64,000 nucleotides of DNA from an uncultured Agrococcus sp. (lineage in GTDB: Bacteria > Actinomycetota > Actinomycetes > Actinomycetales > Microbacteriaceae), in NCBI RefSeq assembly GCF_945915485.1, contig NZ_CAMEFJ010000005.1:1-64000 (forward strand), given 5' to 3'. This document shows, one piece after another, positions 27,983 through 36,875 of the stretch (position 1 is its first letter; each line of letters opens with the position of its first letter). The notes below the pieces were generated by a model. The model did not search any database. It was not told the origin of the DNA and saw only the letters and a list, made by a program, of their open reading frames with translations. A program made the position numbers and the translations under genes.

Positions 27983-29812
27983 TCAGCCCATGCTGATGCC
28001 CGCAGGGGTCTCCTTGTCGTACATCGCTTCGATCTGCTCCGCGAAATCGGCCACGACGTTGGCGCGCTTGATAGACATCTTGGGCGTCAGGTGCCCCGAG
28101 GCTTCCGTGAAGACGTCCGGCAGGATGACGAAGCGACGAACGGACTCGGCTCGAGACACCGCCTGGTTGCCGCGGTTGACCGCAGCCTTCAATTCGTCGA
28201 TGATCCTTTCGTGAGTCATCGCGTCTTCTATGCTCATGTTCTCGTCCATGCCGTTGTTCGCGAGCCACTTCGGCAGCATTTCGCGATCCAGCGTGACGAG
28301 CGCCGAAACGTACGGCTTCTGCTCACCGACGACGACGACCTGATCGACGAGAAGATTCGCGCGGATCGGGTCCTCGATCTGCGTCGGTGAAACGTTCTTG
28401 CCGCCCGCAGTGATGATGAGTTCTTTCTTGCGGCCCGTGATCTTCAGGTATCCCTCGCTGTCGATCTCGCCGAGGTCTCCCGTCTTGAACCAGCCGTCGT
28501 CCGTGAAGACCTTCTGCGTCTCCTCGGCGTTATTCCAGTACTCCTTGAAGACCGGAATGCCGTTGGCCTCGACCTCGCCGTCCTCTGCAATGCGGAGCCC
28601 CGTGCCGGGGAGCGCAGGTCCGACCGTGCCGATCTTGAAGTTGCCGGGCACGTTCACCGAGACCGGGGCCGTGGTTTCGGTGAGGCCGTAGCCTTCGAGG
28701 ATACGGATGCCCAGCGAGCGATAGAAATGCCCCAGGAACAGACCGAGCGGTGCTGAGCCGGAAACCGCGTACTTGACGCGTCCTCCCATGGCCTTCTTGA
28801 GCTTGCCGTAGACGAGAATGTCGAAGAGCTTGAAACGCATCTTCAGGCCGAACGGAACCTTGCCCGCATCGAGGGCCTTCGAGTGCTCGACCGCGACGTG
28901 GGCGGCCTTGCGGAAGATCTTGTCCTTGCCGCCTGCAGCTGCCTTCTGCTCTGAAACGTTGTAGACCTTCTCGAATACGCGAGGCACGGCAAGCAGGAAG
29001 GTCGGCTGGAAGGTGCCCAGCGATTCCACGAGTTTCGTCGTGTCGGGCTGGTGCCCGACCTTGACACCCGAGTGCACTGCGAGCACCGAGATGAACCGGG
29101 CGAAGACGTGGGCGAGGGTAACGAAAAGCAACGTTGAGGCGCCCGGCTCGACGACCTCTTTCAGGTCGACTGCTGCGTTGCGGGAGAGTTCTACGAAATT
29201 CGCGTGCGTGAGCACGACGCCCTTCGGCCGCCCTGTTGAACCGGAGGTGTAGATGATCGTACCGATATCGGTGCTGACCGCCTTCGTGCGGCGTCGCTCG
29301 ACCTCATCGTCGGTGACGTCCGCGCCGAGCTCGGCGAGGTCGTCCAACCCGCCGTTCTCGATGATCCATGGCTCGTGCCGGATGTTCGCGACGCTTGCTT
29401 CCGGGATGTCGCTGTAGCGGCCGGAGAGCTCGTCGTTCTCGACGATGACCCACTGCGTGTCGCCGTCGGTGATGATCCACTCCATCTGGGAAGGGGAGCT
29501 GGTCTCGTAGATCGGCACCATGATCGCACCGGCGTAATGAATCGCGAAGTCGACGACGCTCCACTCGTAGCGAACCTTGCTCATGAGGCTGACGTGGTCT
29601 CCGGGCTGCACGCCGGCGGCGATCAAGCCTTTTGCAACCGCGATAACCCGCTGCTCGAACTCCGCGCTGGTGATGTCACGCCATCCATCGCCTTCAGGCA
29701 CGGCAAAGAGCGGGGCGTTGGGCGACTGTTCTACACGAATCCTCAGCAGATCGGCAATGTTGGCGTTCGGATCGGCTTTCACCACGGCTGGGCGGACGTC
29801 CTTGTCAGACAC
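27983..29812 (-). CDS. AMP-dependent long-chain fatty acid-CoA ligase (FadD15-like)
   Basis: GTIIYTSGSTGRPKGVVLTHANF, ILEGYGLTETTAPVSVN, GWFKTGDLGEIDSEGYLKITGRKKELIITAGGKNVSP. Confidence 0.95.
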   Translation of the reverse strand: MSDKDVRPAVVKADPNANIADLLRIRVEQSPNAPLFAVPEGDGWRDITSAEFEQRVIAVAKGLIAAGVQPGDHVSLMSKVRYEWSVVDFAIHYAGAIMVPIYETSSPSQMEWIITDGDTQWVIVENDELSGRYSDIPEASVANIRHEPWIIENGGLDDLAELGADVTDDEVERRRTKAVSTDIGTIIYTSGSTGRPKGVVLTHANFVELSRNAAVDLKEVVEPGASTLLFVTLAHVFARFISVLAVHSGVKVGHQPDTTKLVESLGTFQPTFLLAVPRVFEKVYNVSEQKAAAGGKDKIFRKAAHVAVEHSKALDAGKVPFGLKMRFKLFDILVYGKLKKAMGGRVKYAVSGSAPLGLFLGHFYRSLGIRILEGYGLTETTAPVSVNVPGNFKIGTVGPALPGTGLRIAEDGEVEANGIPVFKEYWNNAEETQKVFTDDGWFKTGDLGEIDSEGYLKITGRKKELIITAGGKNVSPTQIEDPIRANLLVDQVVVVGEQKPYVSALVTLDREMLPKWLANNGMDENMSIEDAMTHERIIDELKAAVNRGNQAVSRAESVRRFVILPDVFTEASGHLTPKMSIKRANVVADFAEQIEAMYDKETPAGISMG

Positions 29813-29870
29813 GAGTGCTCCTTTGCGCTTGAGGGGTTGTTAATAATCCTAGTGTGCTTAACGGTGCGTC

Positions 29871-30635
29871 ATGTACCGGGCGCTACGCTTTACTGCGGGA
29901 GGTAACCACTTGTTCTACTGGCTCTTGAAGCACGGCATCGTCGGACCGTACTTCGACACCGTGTTTCGGCCATGGGTTGTCGGAGAAGAGAATATTCCGA
30001 AGAGCGGCCCCGTGATCATCGCGGGCAATCACCTGAGCGTCATCGATTCGTTCGTCGCTCCGCTCGTGATGGAACGGCGCGTCTACTACCTCGCCAAGTC
30101 CGACTACTTCACCGGTCGCGGCATTACCGGCAAGTTCACGAAGTGGTTCATGCAGGGAGTTGGGCAGCTGCCCATCGACCGCTCGGGTGGCAAGGCGAGC
30201 GAAGCGAGCCTCAATACGGCGCTGAAGGTGCTGGGGAGGGGTGACGTGCTCGGCATCTATCCCGAGGGAACTCGCAGCCCCGACGGCAAACTGTACAGGG
30301 GTCGAACCGGCGTCGCGCGCATGGTGCTTGAAGGACAGGTCCCGGTTGTTCCGTGCGTCGTCATCGACACCGAACGTGTCATGCCACCGGGGCAGCGACT
30401 CCCGAGGGCGGCGCGCATGGGCGTGATCTACGGCAAGCCGCTCGACTTCTCGCGCTACTACGGAATGACGGGGGATCGATTCATTCTGCGCTCGATAACC
30501 GACGAGATCATGTACGAGATCAACCGCCTCGGCGAGCAGGAGTACGTCGACGTGTACGCGACGAGCGTAAAGGCGAAGGTCGAGGCCGAGCGTAACGCGG
30601 CGAAACGGTCACGTAAGCGCTCCAGACGCCGATAG
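29871..30635 (+). CDS. 1-acyl-sn-glycerol-3-phosphate acyltransferase family protein
   Basis: GPVIIAGNHLSVIDSFVAP (Nx4D/HxxxxD variant), LGIYPEGTRSPDGKLYRGRTGVARM. Confidence 0.92.
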   Translation: MYRALRFTAGGNHLFYWLLKHGIVGPYFDTVFRPWVVGEENIPKSGPVIIAGNHLSVIDSFVAPLVMERRVYYLAKSDYFTGRGITGKFTKWFMQGVGQLPIDRSGGKASEASLNTALKVLGRGDVLGIYPEGTRSPDGKLYRGRTGVARMVLEGQVPVVPCVVIDTERVMPPGQRLPRAARMGVIYGKPLDFSRYYGMTGDRFILRSITDEIMYEINRLGEQEYVDVYATSVKAKVEAERNAAKRSRKRSRRR

Positions 30636-30664
30636 GATAGGCGGTTGGAGAGGAGTACAACACA

Positions 30665-32029
30665 ATGAGCGATTTCCAGGCCGTCACCCATACTTCGAGC
30701 ACAGTAGCGGGCCTCGACGCCTATCGCGACCTCCCCATCAAGCAGCAGCCTGCCTGGCCCGACGCAGCAGCAGTAGAAGCGGTTCGCAACGAGCTCTCGA
30801 CGCAGCCGCCGCTCGTGTTCGCCGGTGAGGTCGACAGACTTCGTTCCAGGCTCGCGGAAGCCGCAGAGGGCAACGCATTCGTGCTGCAGGGCGGCGACTG
30901 CGCGGAGACCTTCGCAGCAGCCACGGCTGACAACATCCGCAACCGGGTCAAGACGATCCTGCAGATGGCGATCGTCCTCACGTACGGCGCCGCGATGCCG
31001 GTTGTGAAGATGGGCCGTATGGCCGGCCAGTTCGCGAAGCCGCGCTCGAGCGATTCGGAAACTCGCGGCGACGTCACGCTGCCGGCATACCGGGGTGATG
31101 TCGTCAACGGATTCGACTTCACGGAGGAGTCGCGCACAGCGAACCCGCGACGCATCCTGGACGGTTACCACATGGCCGCCTCGACGCTGAACCTCGTGCG
31201 TTCCTTCACGAACGGTGGTTTCGCCGACATCCGCGAGGTGCACCAGTGGAACCGCGGATTCGCGGCCACGACCGCGTTTGAACGGTACGAAGCGCTGGCG
31301 GGCGAGATCGAGCGCGCACTGCGGTTCATGGAGGCCACCGGCACCGACTTCAAGAACATGAAGACGGTGGAGTTCTTCACCGGCCACGAGGGCCTGCTCA
31401 TGGATTACGAACGGCCCATGACCCGCATCGACTCGCGCACGGGCCTCGCCTACAACACGTCGAGTCACTTCCAGTGGATCGGCGAGCGCACTCGTGAACT
31501 TGACGGAGCGCACGTCGACTTCTTCTCGCGCATCCGGAATCCGATCGGCGTGAAGCTCGGGCCGTCCACGACGCCCGAGACGATGAAGGCGCTCGTCGAC
31601 AAGCTCGACCCAGAGCGCGAGCCCGGTCGTCTCACGTTCATCACGCGGATGGGCGCGGGTCGCATCCGTGATGTCCTCCCCGGTCTGCTGGAAGCGTCGA
31701 AGGATCTCGATTCGAAGCCGCTGTGGATCACCGACCCCATGCACGGTAACGGGATCACGACTGCGAACGGGTTCAAGTCCCGTCGCTTCGACGATGTCAT
31801 CGACGAGGTGCGCGGCTTCTTCGAGGCCCACCGCGAGGCGGGGACGTTCCCGGGCGGTGTGCACGTCGAGCTCACGGGCGACGACGTGACCGAGTGCCTC
31901 GGCGGGGCTGAGCGCATCGAGGAGCTCGACCTCGAGAACCGCTACGAGTCGCTCTGCGACCCCCGCCTGAACCACAGGCAGTCACTCGAGCTCGCCTTCC
32001 TCGTGGCCGAGGAGCTGCGCGCGCTGTAG
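30665..32029 (+). CDS. aroG: Class II 3-deoxy-7-phosphoheptulonate (DAHP) synthase
   Basis: FVLQGGDCAETFAAATADNIRNRVKTILQMAIVLTYGAAMPVVKMGRMAGQFAKPRSS; WITDPMHGNGITTANGFKSRRFDD; GGVHVELTGDDVTECLGG. Confidence 0.96.
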   Translation: MSDFQAVTHTSSTVAGLDAYRDLPIKQQPAWPDAAAVEAVRNELSTQPPLVFAGEVDRLRSRLAEAAEGNAFVLQGGDCAETFAAATADNIRNRVKTILQMAIVLTYGAAMPVVKMGRMAGQFAKPRSSDSETRGDVTLPAYRGDVVNGFDFTEESRTANPRRILDGYHMAASTLNLVRSFTNGGFADIREVHQWNRGFAATTAFERYEALAGEIERALRFMEATGTDFKNMKTVEFFTGHEGLLMDYERPMTRIDSRTGLAYNTSSHFQWIGERTRELDGAHVDFFSRIRNPIGVKLGPSTTPETMKALVDKLDPEREPGRLTFITRMGAGRIRDVLPGLLEASKDLDSKPLWITDPMHGNGITTANGFKSRRFDDVIDEVRGFFEAHREAGTFPGGVHVELTGDDVTECLGGAERIEELDLENRYESLCDPRLNHRQSLELAFLVAEELRAL

Positions 32030-32039
32030 CGGCGCGACG

Positions 32040-32067
32040 AGAGGGGGCCCTGCGCGGCCCCTTCTCA
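32040..32067. terminator. Probable terminator between convergent aroG and PASTA kinase genes
   Basis: AGAGGGGGCC-CTGCGC-GGCCCCTTCTC stem-loop in the short convergent gap. Confidence 0.5.
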
Positions 32068-33987
32068 GTGCTCGCCGACGACCGTAATGGTGGAGCCCTC
32101 AGGAACTTCGGTACCGATCTCGGGGTCGGTGCTTTCGACGCCGAACGCGCCCCACAGCCGTCTGACCTGAATGTCGGTTTCCGGCACGACGTCGAAGCCC
32201 AGATCCTCCAGCTCGGTGATTGCTTCCTGGAACGTCATATCCGAGACGTCGGGTATTTCGATCAGCGGGGGACCGAGCGAGATCACGAGCGTCACCGTGT
32301 CGCCTTCCCGAACCGGATTGTCCGGGACCTGCACTTCTATGACGTCGCCCTCATCGACATCGCGACTGTGCTCGGTATCGATCGAGACTTCGAGATTGAC
32401 GTCGTGCAGTGCGGATGTCGCTTCTTCCTGCGACTGGCCGGCCTGGGCGGGAATCCCTCCGAGGGAGAGGATGTAGCCCATCGCGGTGCGCTCTTCTATC
32501 TCGGTCTCGGGCTCGAACGTCTCGCCTTCTTCGAGCATGCCGACGACGACGGAGCCGCGCTCGACGTCTCGGTTGAACCGTCTGTCGACGAGGTCATCGT
32601 CGAAGACGAAGCCGGCGTCCTCGATCGCAGTCTGCGCCTGATCTTCCTGCATACCGACGATGTTGGGGGCAGGAAGATCCTGACGACCGGCGGACACAAC
32701 GAGCGTGACGACTTCGTCCTTCGGGATGCTCGAACCCGCACCCGGACGCATTTCGAGCACTTCGCCCGCCGGAACATCGTAGTTCGGTTCGTCCTCACGC
32801 AAGGGGGTCGATTCGAGGCCCGCGTCGGCGAGCATCTCGACGGCCTGCTCGTACGTGGCTCCCGTGGTCTCCGGCAGATCGATGCGGGCTCCTGGCCCGA
32901 TACTGAGCCACCAGCCGGTAATGCCCAGAGTGACAGCGATGACGAGTGTCGCAGCGAGCCAGACGAGTCCGCGCCGACGCCGAGCGGTCGTCTTCCTCAC
33001 CAAAGTCCCGGGAGCACCGCTGACGGGTCCCGGTTCTTCCGTGGTTCCTATTACGGCAGGCGCTTCCGCTGTGCTCGCCCGCTCGACGGCTCGCGTCGTC
33101 GCCTGTGTATCCGTCGCCAGCAACAGCGTCTGCTGCTGCTCGGTTATGCCACCACTGCGAACATCCTGCACGTGCTTCAGGAATTCTCCGGCGTCGGAGG
33201 GGCGCAGCTCGGGGTCGCGCTGCGTCGCCCACTCCACGATGAGATCCAGAGAGCGGGGGATGCCCGGCTCGATCGTCGACGGCGCGGGCACTTGCTCGTT
33301 CGCGTGCTGGTACGCGATCTGCATCGGCTGCTCTCCCGTGAAGGGCTGCTTGCCCGTCAGCATCTCGAAGAGCATGATGCCGACCGCGTAGATGTCGCTG
33401 CGCTTGTCGGCTTGCCCGCGTGTCACGAGTTCGGGGGAGAGGTAGGCGATCGTGCCCAGCAGCGCCTTGCCCGTTGCCGTGTTCGCCGAGGCCGCGCGAG
33501 CGAGCCCGAAGTCGCCGATCTTGATGCGGCCGTCGTTGGCCAGCAGGATGTTCTCCGGCTTGATGTCGCGGTGAACGAGGTCCGCCTTGTGCGCAGCCGC
33601 GAGCCCCGCAAGAACGGCTTCCGTCACCTGCAGCGATTGCTTGGGGGTGAGCGCACCGTGTTTCAGCAGGTAGTCGCGCAGCGTCATCGACGGGACGTAC
33701 TCCATCGCGAGGTAAGCGACATCCCCCTGGGTTCCCTGGTCGAAGACACTGACCAGATTGGGGTGTGTGAGCCGCGCCGCGGCCTTCGCCTCCTGGATGA
33801 AGCGGTCGCGGAAATCCTCGTCGTCCGCAAGGTGCGGATGCATGACTTTCAGCGCGATCGTGCGTTCGAGACGCTCGTCGGTCGCCGCGTACACGGTCGC
33901 CATCCCGCCACGCGCGACGCGCTTCGACACCGTGTACCGATGGTCGATGAGTCGACCGATCAGCGGATCACGGATGTCTTGAGTCAC
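32065..33987 (-). CDS. Stk1/PknB-family Ser/Thr protein kinase with extracellular PASTA domains (PknL-like)
   Basis: VARGGMATVYAATDERLERTIALKVMHP, LVHRDIKPENILLANDGRIKIGDFGLARA, TM VWLAATLVIAVTLGITGWWL, then about four PASTA-like repeats; GTG start (VTQDIRDPLIGRLIDHRY) chosen inside ORF 32065-34173. Confidence 0.95.
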   Translation of the reverse strand: MTQDIRDPLIGRLIDHRYTVSKRVARGGMATVYAATDERLERTIALKVMHPHLADDEDFRDRFIQEAKAAARLTHPNLVSVFDQGTQGDVAYLAMEYVPSMTLRDYLLKHGALTPKQSLQVTEAVLAGLAAAHKADLVHRDIKPENILLANDGRIKIGDFGLARAASANTATGKALLGTIAYLSPELVTRGQADKRSDIYAVGIMLFEMLTGKQPFTGEQPMQIAYQHANEQVPAPSTIEPGIPRSLDLIVEWATQRDPELRPSDAGEFLKHVQDVRSGGITEQQQTLLLATDTQATTRAVERASTAEAPAVIGTTEEPGPVSGAPGTLVRKTTARRRRGLVWLAATLVIAVTLGITGWWLSIGPGARIDLPETTGATYEQAVEMLADAGLESTPLREDEPNYDVPAGEVLEMRPGAGSSIPKDEVVTLVVSAGRQDLPAPNIVGMQEDQAQTAIEDAGFVFDDDLVDRRFNRDVERGSVVVGMLEEGETFEPETEIEERTAMGYILSLGGIPAQAGQSQEEATSALHDVNLEVSIDTEHSRDVDEGDVIEVQVPDNPVREGDTVTLVISLGPPLIEIPDVSDMTFQEAITELEDLGFDVVPETDIQVRRLWGAFGVESTDPEIGTEVPEGSTITVVGEH

Positions 33988-34047
33988 GTCATGAGTGTAG
34001 GCGACGTCGCCTTGGCCTGCGCTGAGGGCACACCGTGGCACAATGAG

Positions 34048-34383
34048 ATGGTGACGACCGAGCGCAACTGGCTGACACTGCAAGACATCGGCGAGCGGAC
34101 AGGATTGCCGCGTGGCAGGCTGCGTCGTCTCGTCGAAGATCACGTGCTTCCTGCTGTACGGCGGAACGGGCAATTGTCGGTTCCGGAAGCGTTTCTCGAC
34201 GGTGACGAGCCGCGTAACGACATCCGCGGCACCTTCGTGCTCCTGCTGGATGCGGGGTTCGAGAACGACGAAGCTATCAGGTGGTTGCTCGAGACGGAGG
34301 AGTCGCTCGGTGCCGCCCCCATCGACGCGCTCGCCGCCGGCCGCAAAGCCGAAGTCCGCAGGGTCGCCCAGGCGCTCGCCTAA
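34048..34383 (+). CDS. Rv2175c-like DNA-binding protein
   Basis: MVTTERNWLTLQDIGERTGLPRGRLRRLVEDHVLPAVRRNGQLSVPEAFLDGDEPRNDIRGTFVLLLDAGFENDEAIRWLLETEESLG; divergent from the PASTA kinase. Confidence 0.85.
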   Translation: MVTTERNWLTLQDIGERTGLPRGRLRRLVEDHVLPAVRRNGQLSVPEAFLDGDEPRNDIRGTFVLLLDAGFENDEAIRWLLETEESLGAAPIDALAAGRKAEVRRVAQALA

Positions 34384-34388
34384 GAACG

Positions 34389-35501
34389 CTACCTGGCGCG
34401 ATCGGTAACGCTGCTGGCAAGCCGCTCGAGCTCCAAAACGCTCGAGCGGGAGAACTCTCCTTCGTGCAGCGACTCGAGCGCTTGACCGACAGCGCGTTCG
34501 ATCATGTGCTCGACGCGCTCAACCGCGCCAGAGGATCGAATCGCGTCCTGCAGCATCGAGATCTGCCTGTCATCGAGCGAGTCATCGCCCAATAGTTCGT
34601 CGAGCAACACCCGAACGTTTGCGGGCAGCTTTCTCCTTGCGATCTCGACCAGGACGGTGCGCTTGCCTTCACGCAGATCGTCGCCGGCGGGCTTGCCGGT
34701 GACGGACGGATCGCCGAATACGCCCAGCAGGTCGTCGCGCATCTGGAAGGCGACGCCGATCGGGAGACCGTAGCCGGACAACGCGCGCAACTGTTCCTCA
34801 CTGGCACCTGCGATCGTCGCTCCCAGTAGCAGTGGCTCCATGACCGAGTACTTCGCCGACTTGTGAATCGCGACCGTCTGGGCGTGCTGCAGCAGCTCGG
34901 CGGGATCCTGGCGGATCCACGCGACCTCCTCCAGAACATCGAGGAACTGGCCTAGTGTGACCTCCTCGCGCATCCGCCTGTACACGTCGTGCGCGGCATC
35001 TCCGTGCTCGAGTTCCCTCGTCGTGGTGAGCACGAGGTCATCGGCCCAGTTCAGGAGCAGATCTCCCAGCAGGATCGCGGCGGAGCGTGACCAACGTCCC
35101 GCGTCACCGACCCATTCGGACTCACGGTGCAGCTGTTCGAAGGCTCTGTGCGTCGAGGGTCGGCCGCGCCTCGTATCGGAGTCATCGATGATGTCGTCGT
35201 GCACAAGAGCCGCAGCATGAAACAGCTCGATGGCGGCGGCGACGCTCACGATTCCGGGAAATCCCGGGTCGATTTCGCTGCCGGCCGTGTGGTCGGCCTC
35301 TTCGCGAGCGGCGACAACCGACTGCCATCCCCAATACACGAATCCGGCACGAACCCGTTTACCTCCTCGGAGGAGTGCATGGGCCTCCTCGCTGAGAATG
35401 CCGAGCGCGGGGGAAATCTCCGCGCTTGCGGTGCTGCGCTGTCGTATGAACTCGGCGAGCGCTGCATTGACGCGCTTGGAAAACCGGTTAGTGCTGGACA
35501 C
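34389..35501 (-). CDS. Polyprenyl (geranylgeranyl/farnesyl-type) diphosphate synthase
   Basis: LVHDDIIDDSDTRRGRPSTHRAFE (first DDxxD) and AFQMRDDLLGVFGDPSVTGKPAGDDLREGKRTVL (second Asp motif). Confidence 0.95.
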   Translation of the reverse strand: MSSTNRFSKRVNAALAEFIRQRSTASAEISPALGILSEEAHALLRGGKRVRAGFVYWGWQSVVAAREEADHTAGSEIDPGFPGIVSVAAAIELFHAAALVHDDIIDDSDTRRGRPSTHRAFEQLHRESEWVGDAGRWSRSAAILLGDLLLNWADDLVLTTTRELEHGDAAHDVYRRMREEVTLGQFLDVLEEVAWIRQDPAELLQHAQTVAIHKSAKYSVMEPLLLGATIAGASEEQLRALSGYGLPIGVAFQMRDDLLGVFGDPSVTGKPAGDDLREGKRTVLVEIARRKLPANVRVLLDELLGDDSLDDRQISMLQDAIRSSGAVERVEHMIERAVGQALESLHEGEFSRSSVLELERLASSVTDRAR

Positions 35502-35586
35502 CCTATGAGTCTACGTGGGCGTATGCACTGTGCGGGCCACGGGGGTATCATGGAAGTAGCAGGACACCCGAGCGATTGGAAGTTGG

Positions 35587-35949
35587 ATGCCACTGTCAGA
35601 AGAGGAACAGCGCCTACTCGATGAGATGGAGCGCAACCTCTACAAGAAGGAGGCCGACACGGTATCCGTGTCGTCTGGCCCCCGCACGGTCGATTACACG
35701 CGAGTCGCGATCGGCCTTCTGCTTGCGGTTGCCGGCCTCGGCATCATCATCGTCGGCGTAGCCATGAAGCTCATGTTCATCGGCGTTATCGGATTCGCGG
35801 CCTCCGTCGCGGGCATCCTCGTGATGATGAGCGCCTCCAAGCCCGCCGATGCGGCCAAGAAGGGCTCCGGGAAGCCGAAGCAGCAGGGTGACAAACCATC
35901 GTTCATGGACAAGATGAGCCAGGAGTGGGACAAGCGGCAAGAACGTTAG
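35587..35949 (+). CDS. DUF3040 domain-containing membrane protein
   Basis: MPLSEEEQRLLDEMERNLYKKEADTV plus two TM segments. Confidence 0.93.
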   Translation: MPLSEEEQRLLDEMERNLYKKEADTVSVSSGPRTVDYTRVAIGLLLAVAGLGIIIVGVAMKLMFIGVIGFAASVAGILVMMSASKPADAAKKGSGKPKQQGDKPSFMDKMSQEWDKRQER

Positions 35950-35987
35950 TTCAGTCCGCTCCACTTCGCTCCACAACGTAAACACGT

Positions 35988-36016
35988 AAGGCCGGTTCTT
36001 CGGAACCGGCCTTTTT
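35988..36016 (+). terminator. Rho-independent terminator
   Basis: AAGGCCGGTTC-TTCG-GAACCGGCCTT + TTT: perfect 11-bp stem, UUCG tetraloop, T tract. Confidence 0.92.
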
Positions 36017-36111
36017 CGTGCCCGCGGGTGTAATCCTCCACGGCCCTCCACGTGACTAGCCCGCTGCGCGAGCGCTCGATGCTTCGACAAGAAGCCCCGT
36101 TGTGCACGCTT

Positions 36112-36180
36112 GTCAACTTCTCGGTCGCCTGGCGTTGAAAACTCGTTGTCACGGCGTGTCGTCGCCCAGCGACCGAGAAG
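36112..36180 (-). repeat. 69-bp dispersed inverted-repeat element, copy 2 (opposite orientation to copy 1)
   Basis: GTCAACTTCTCGGTCGCCTGGCGTTGAAAACTCGTTGTCACGGCGTGTCGTCGCCCAGCGACCGAGAAG; perfect 12-bp terminal arms CTTCTCGGTCGC/GCGACCGAGAAG. Confidence 0.85.
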
Positions 36181-36302
36181 CTTTCACGCCAACGGAGACG
36201 TGAGAGCATCAGGCTTGGTCGGTTCACGGGATAACCCTCCACCAGTGTTTTCCTGGCAAAAGCCCATGAATTAACGCACATTTCTACCAAGCGGGGAAGA
36301 AA

Positions 36303-36320
36303 GTGGAGTAAAGTGGTGGA
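36303..36320 (+). promoter_or_regulatory. Candidate MraZ-binding boxes upstream of mraZ
   Basis: GTGGAGTAAAGTGGTGGA: GTGGAG and GTGGTG with 10-bp period, 35 bp upstream of the mraZ ATG. Confidence 0.65.
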
Positions 36321-36354
36321 AATCGGATCGGCTGCAAGCGGAAGGGAGGCTGCG

Positions 36355-36786
36355 ATGTTCCTCGGCACGCACTCTCCGAAGCTCGACGACAAGGGCCGCA
36401 TCATCCTTCCCGCCAAGTTCCGCGACCAGCTCGGCTCGGGCATCGTGCTCACCCGCGGGCAGGAGCGCTGCATCTACGTCTTCAGCGCGGTTGAATTCGA
36501 ACGGGTGCACGAGCGCATCCGGCAGGCGCCCATGACGAGTGCGGGAGCACGCGACTTTCTGCGCCTCTTCCTATCCGGCGCTTCCAGCGAGTCGCCCGAT
36601 TCGCAGCACCGCATCTCGATTCCCGCCAACCTGCGCGATTACGCGGGGCTGGCCAAGGAGCTCACGGTCATCGGCGTGGGCGACAGGGCTGAGATCTGGG
36701 ACACCGAGACCTGGAACTCGTACTACACCGAGCGCGAGAGCGCATTCGCATCGCAGACCGAGGAGGTGATCCCCGGCGTGTTCTGA
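36355..36786 (+). CDS. mraZ: Transcriptional regulator MraZ
   Basis: [77 protein letters not shown]. Confidence 0.97.
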   Translation: MFLGTHSPKLDDKGRIILPAKFRDQLGSGIVLTRGQERCIYVFSAVEFERVHERIRQAPMTSAGARDFLRLFLSGASSESPDSQHRISIPANLRDYAGLAKELTVIGVGDRAEIWDTETWNSYYTERESAFASQTEEVIPGVF

Positions 36787-36875
36787 CCCCGGATTGTGAC
36801 CCTCAGCTGCGTCGTGAAGCATCTTCCCCAGCGGCACGGCGCGGATGAGGATCAGGATTCGGGAAGCCGGTTCTT

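Noticed and set aside
32068-34383. 771-aa plus-strand ORF antisense to the PASTA kinase
   Set aside because: Its sequence is low-quality R/H/D/V-rich translation typical of the antisense of a high-GC gene; the minus strand encodes an unambiguous kinase. Only the last 336 bp in this frame are a real gene (Rv2175c-like).
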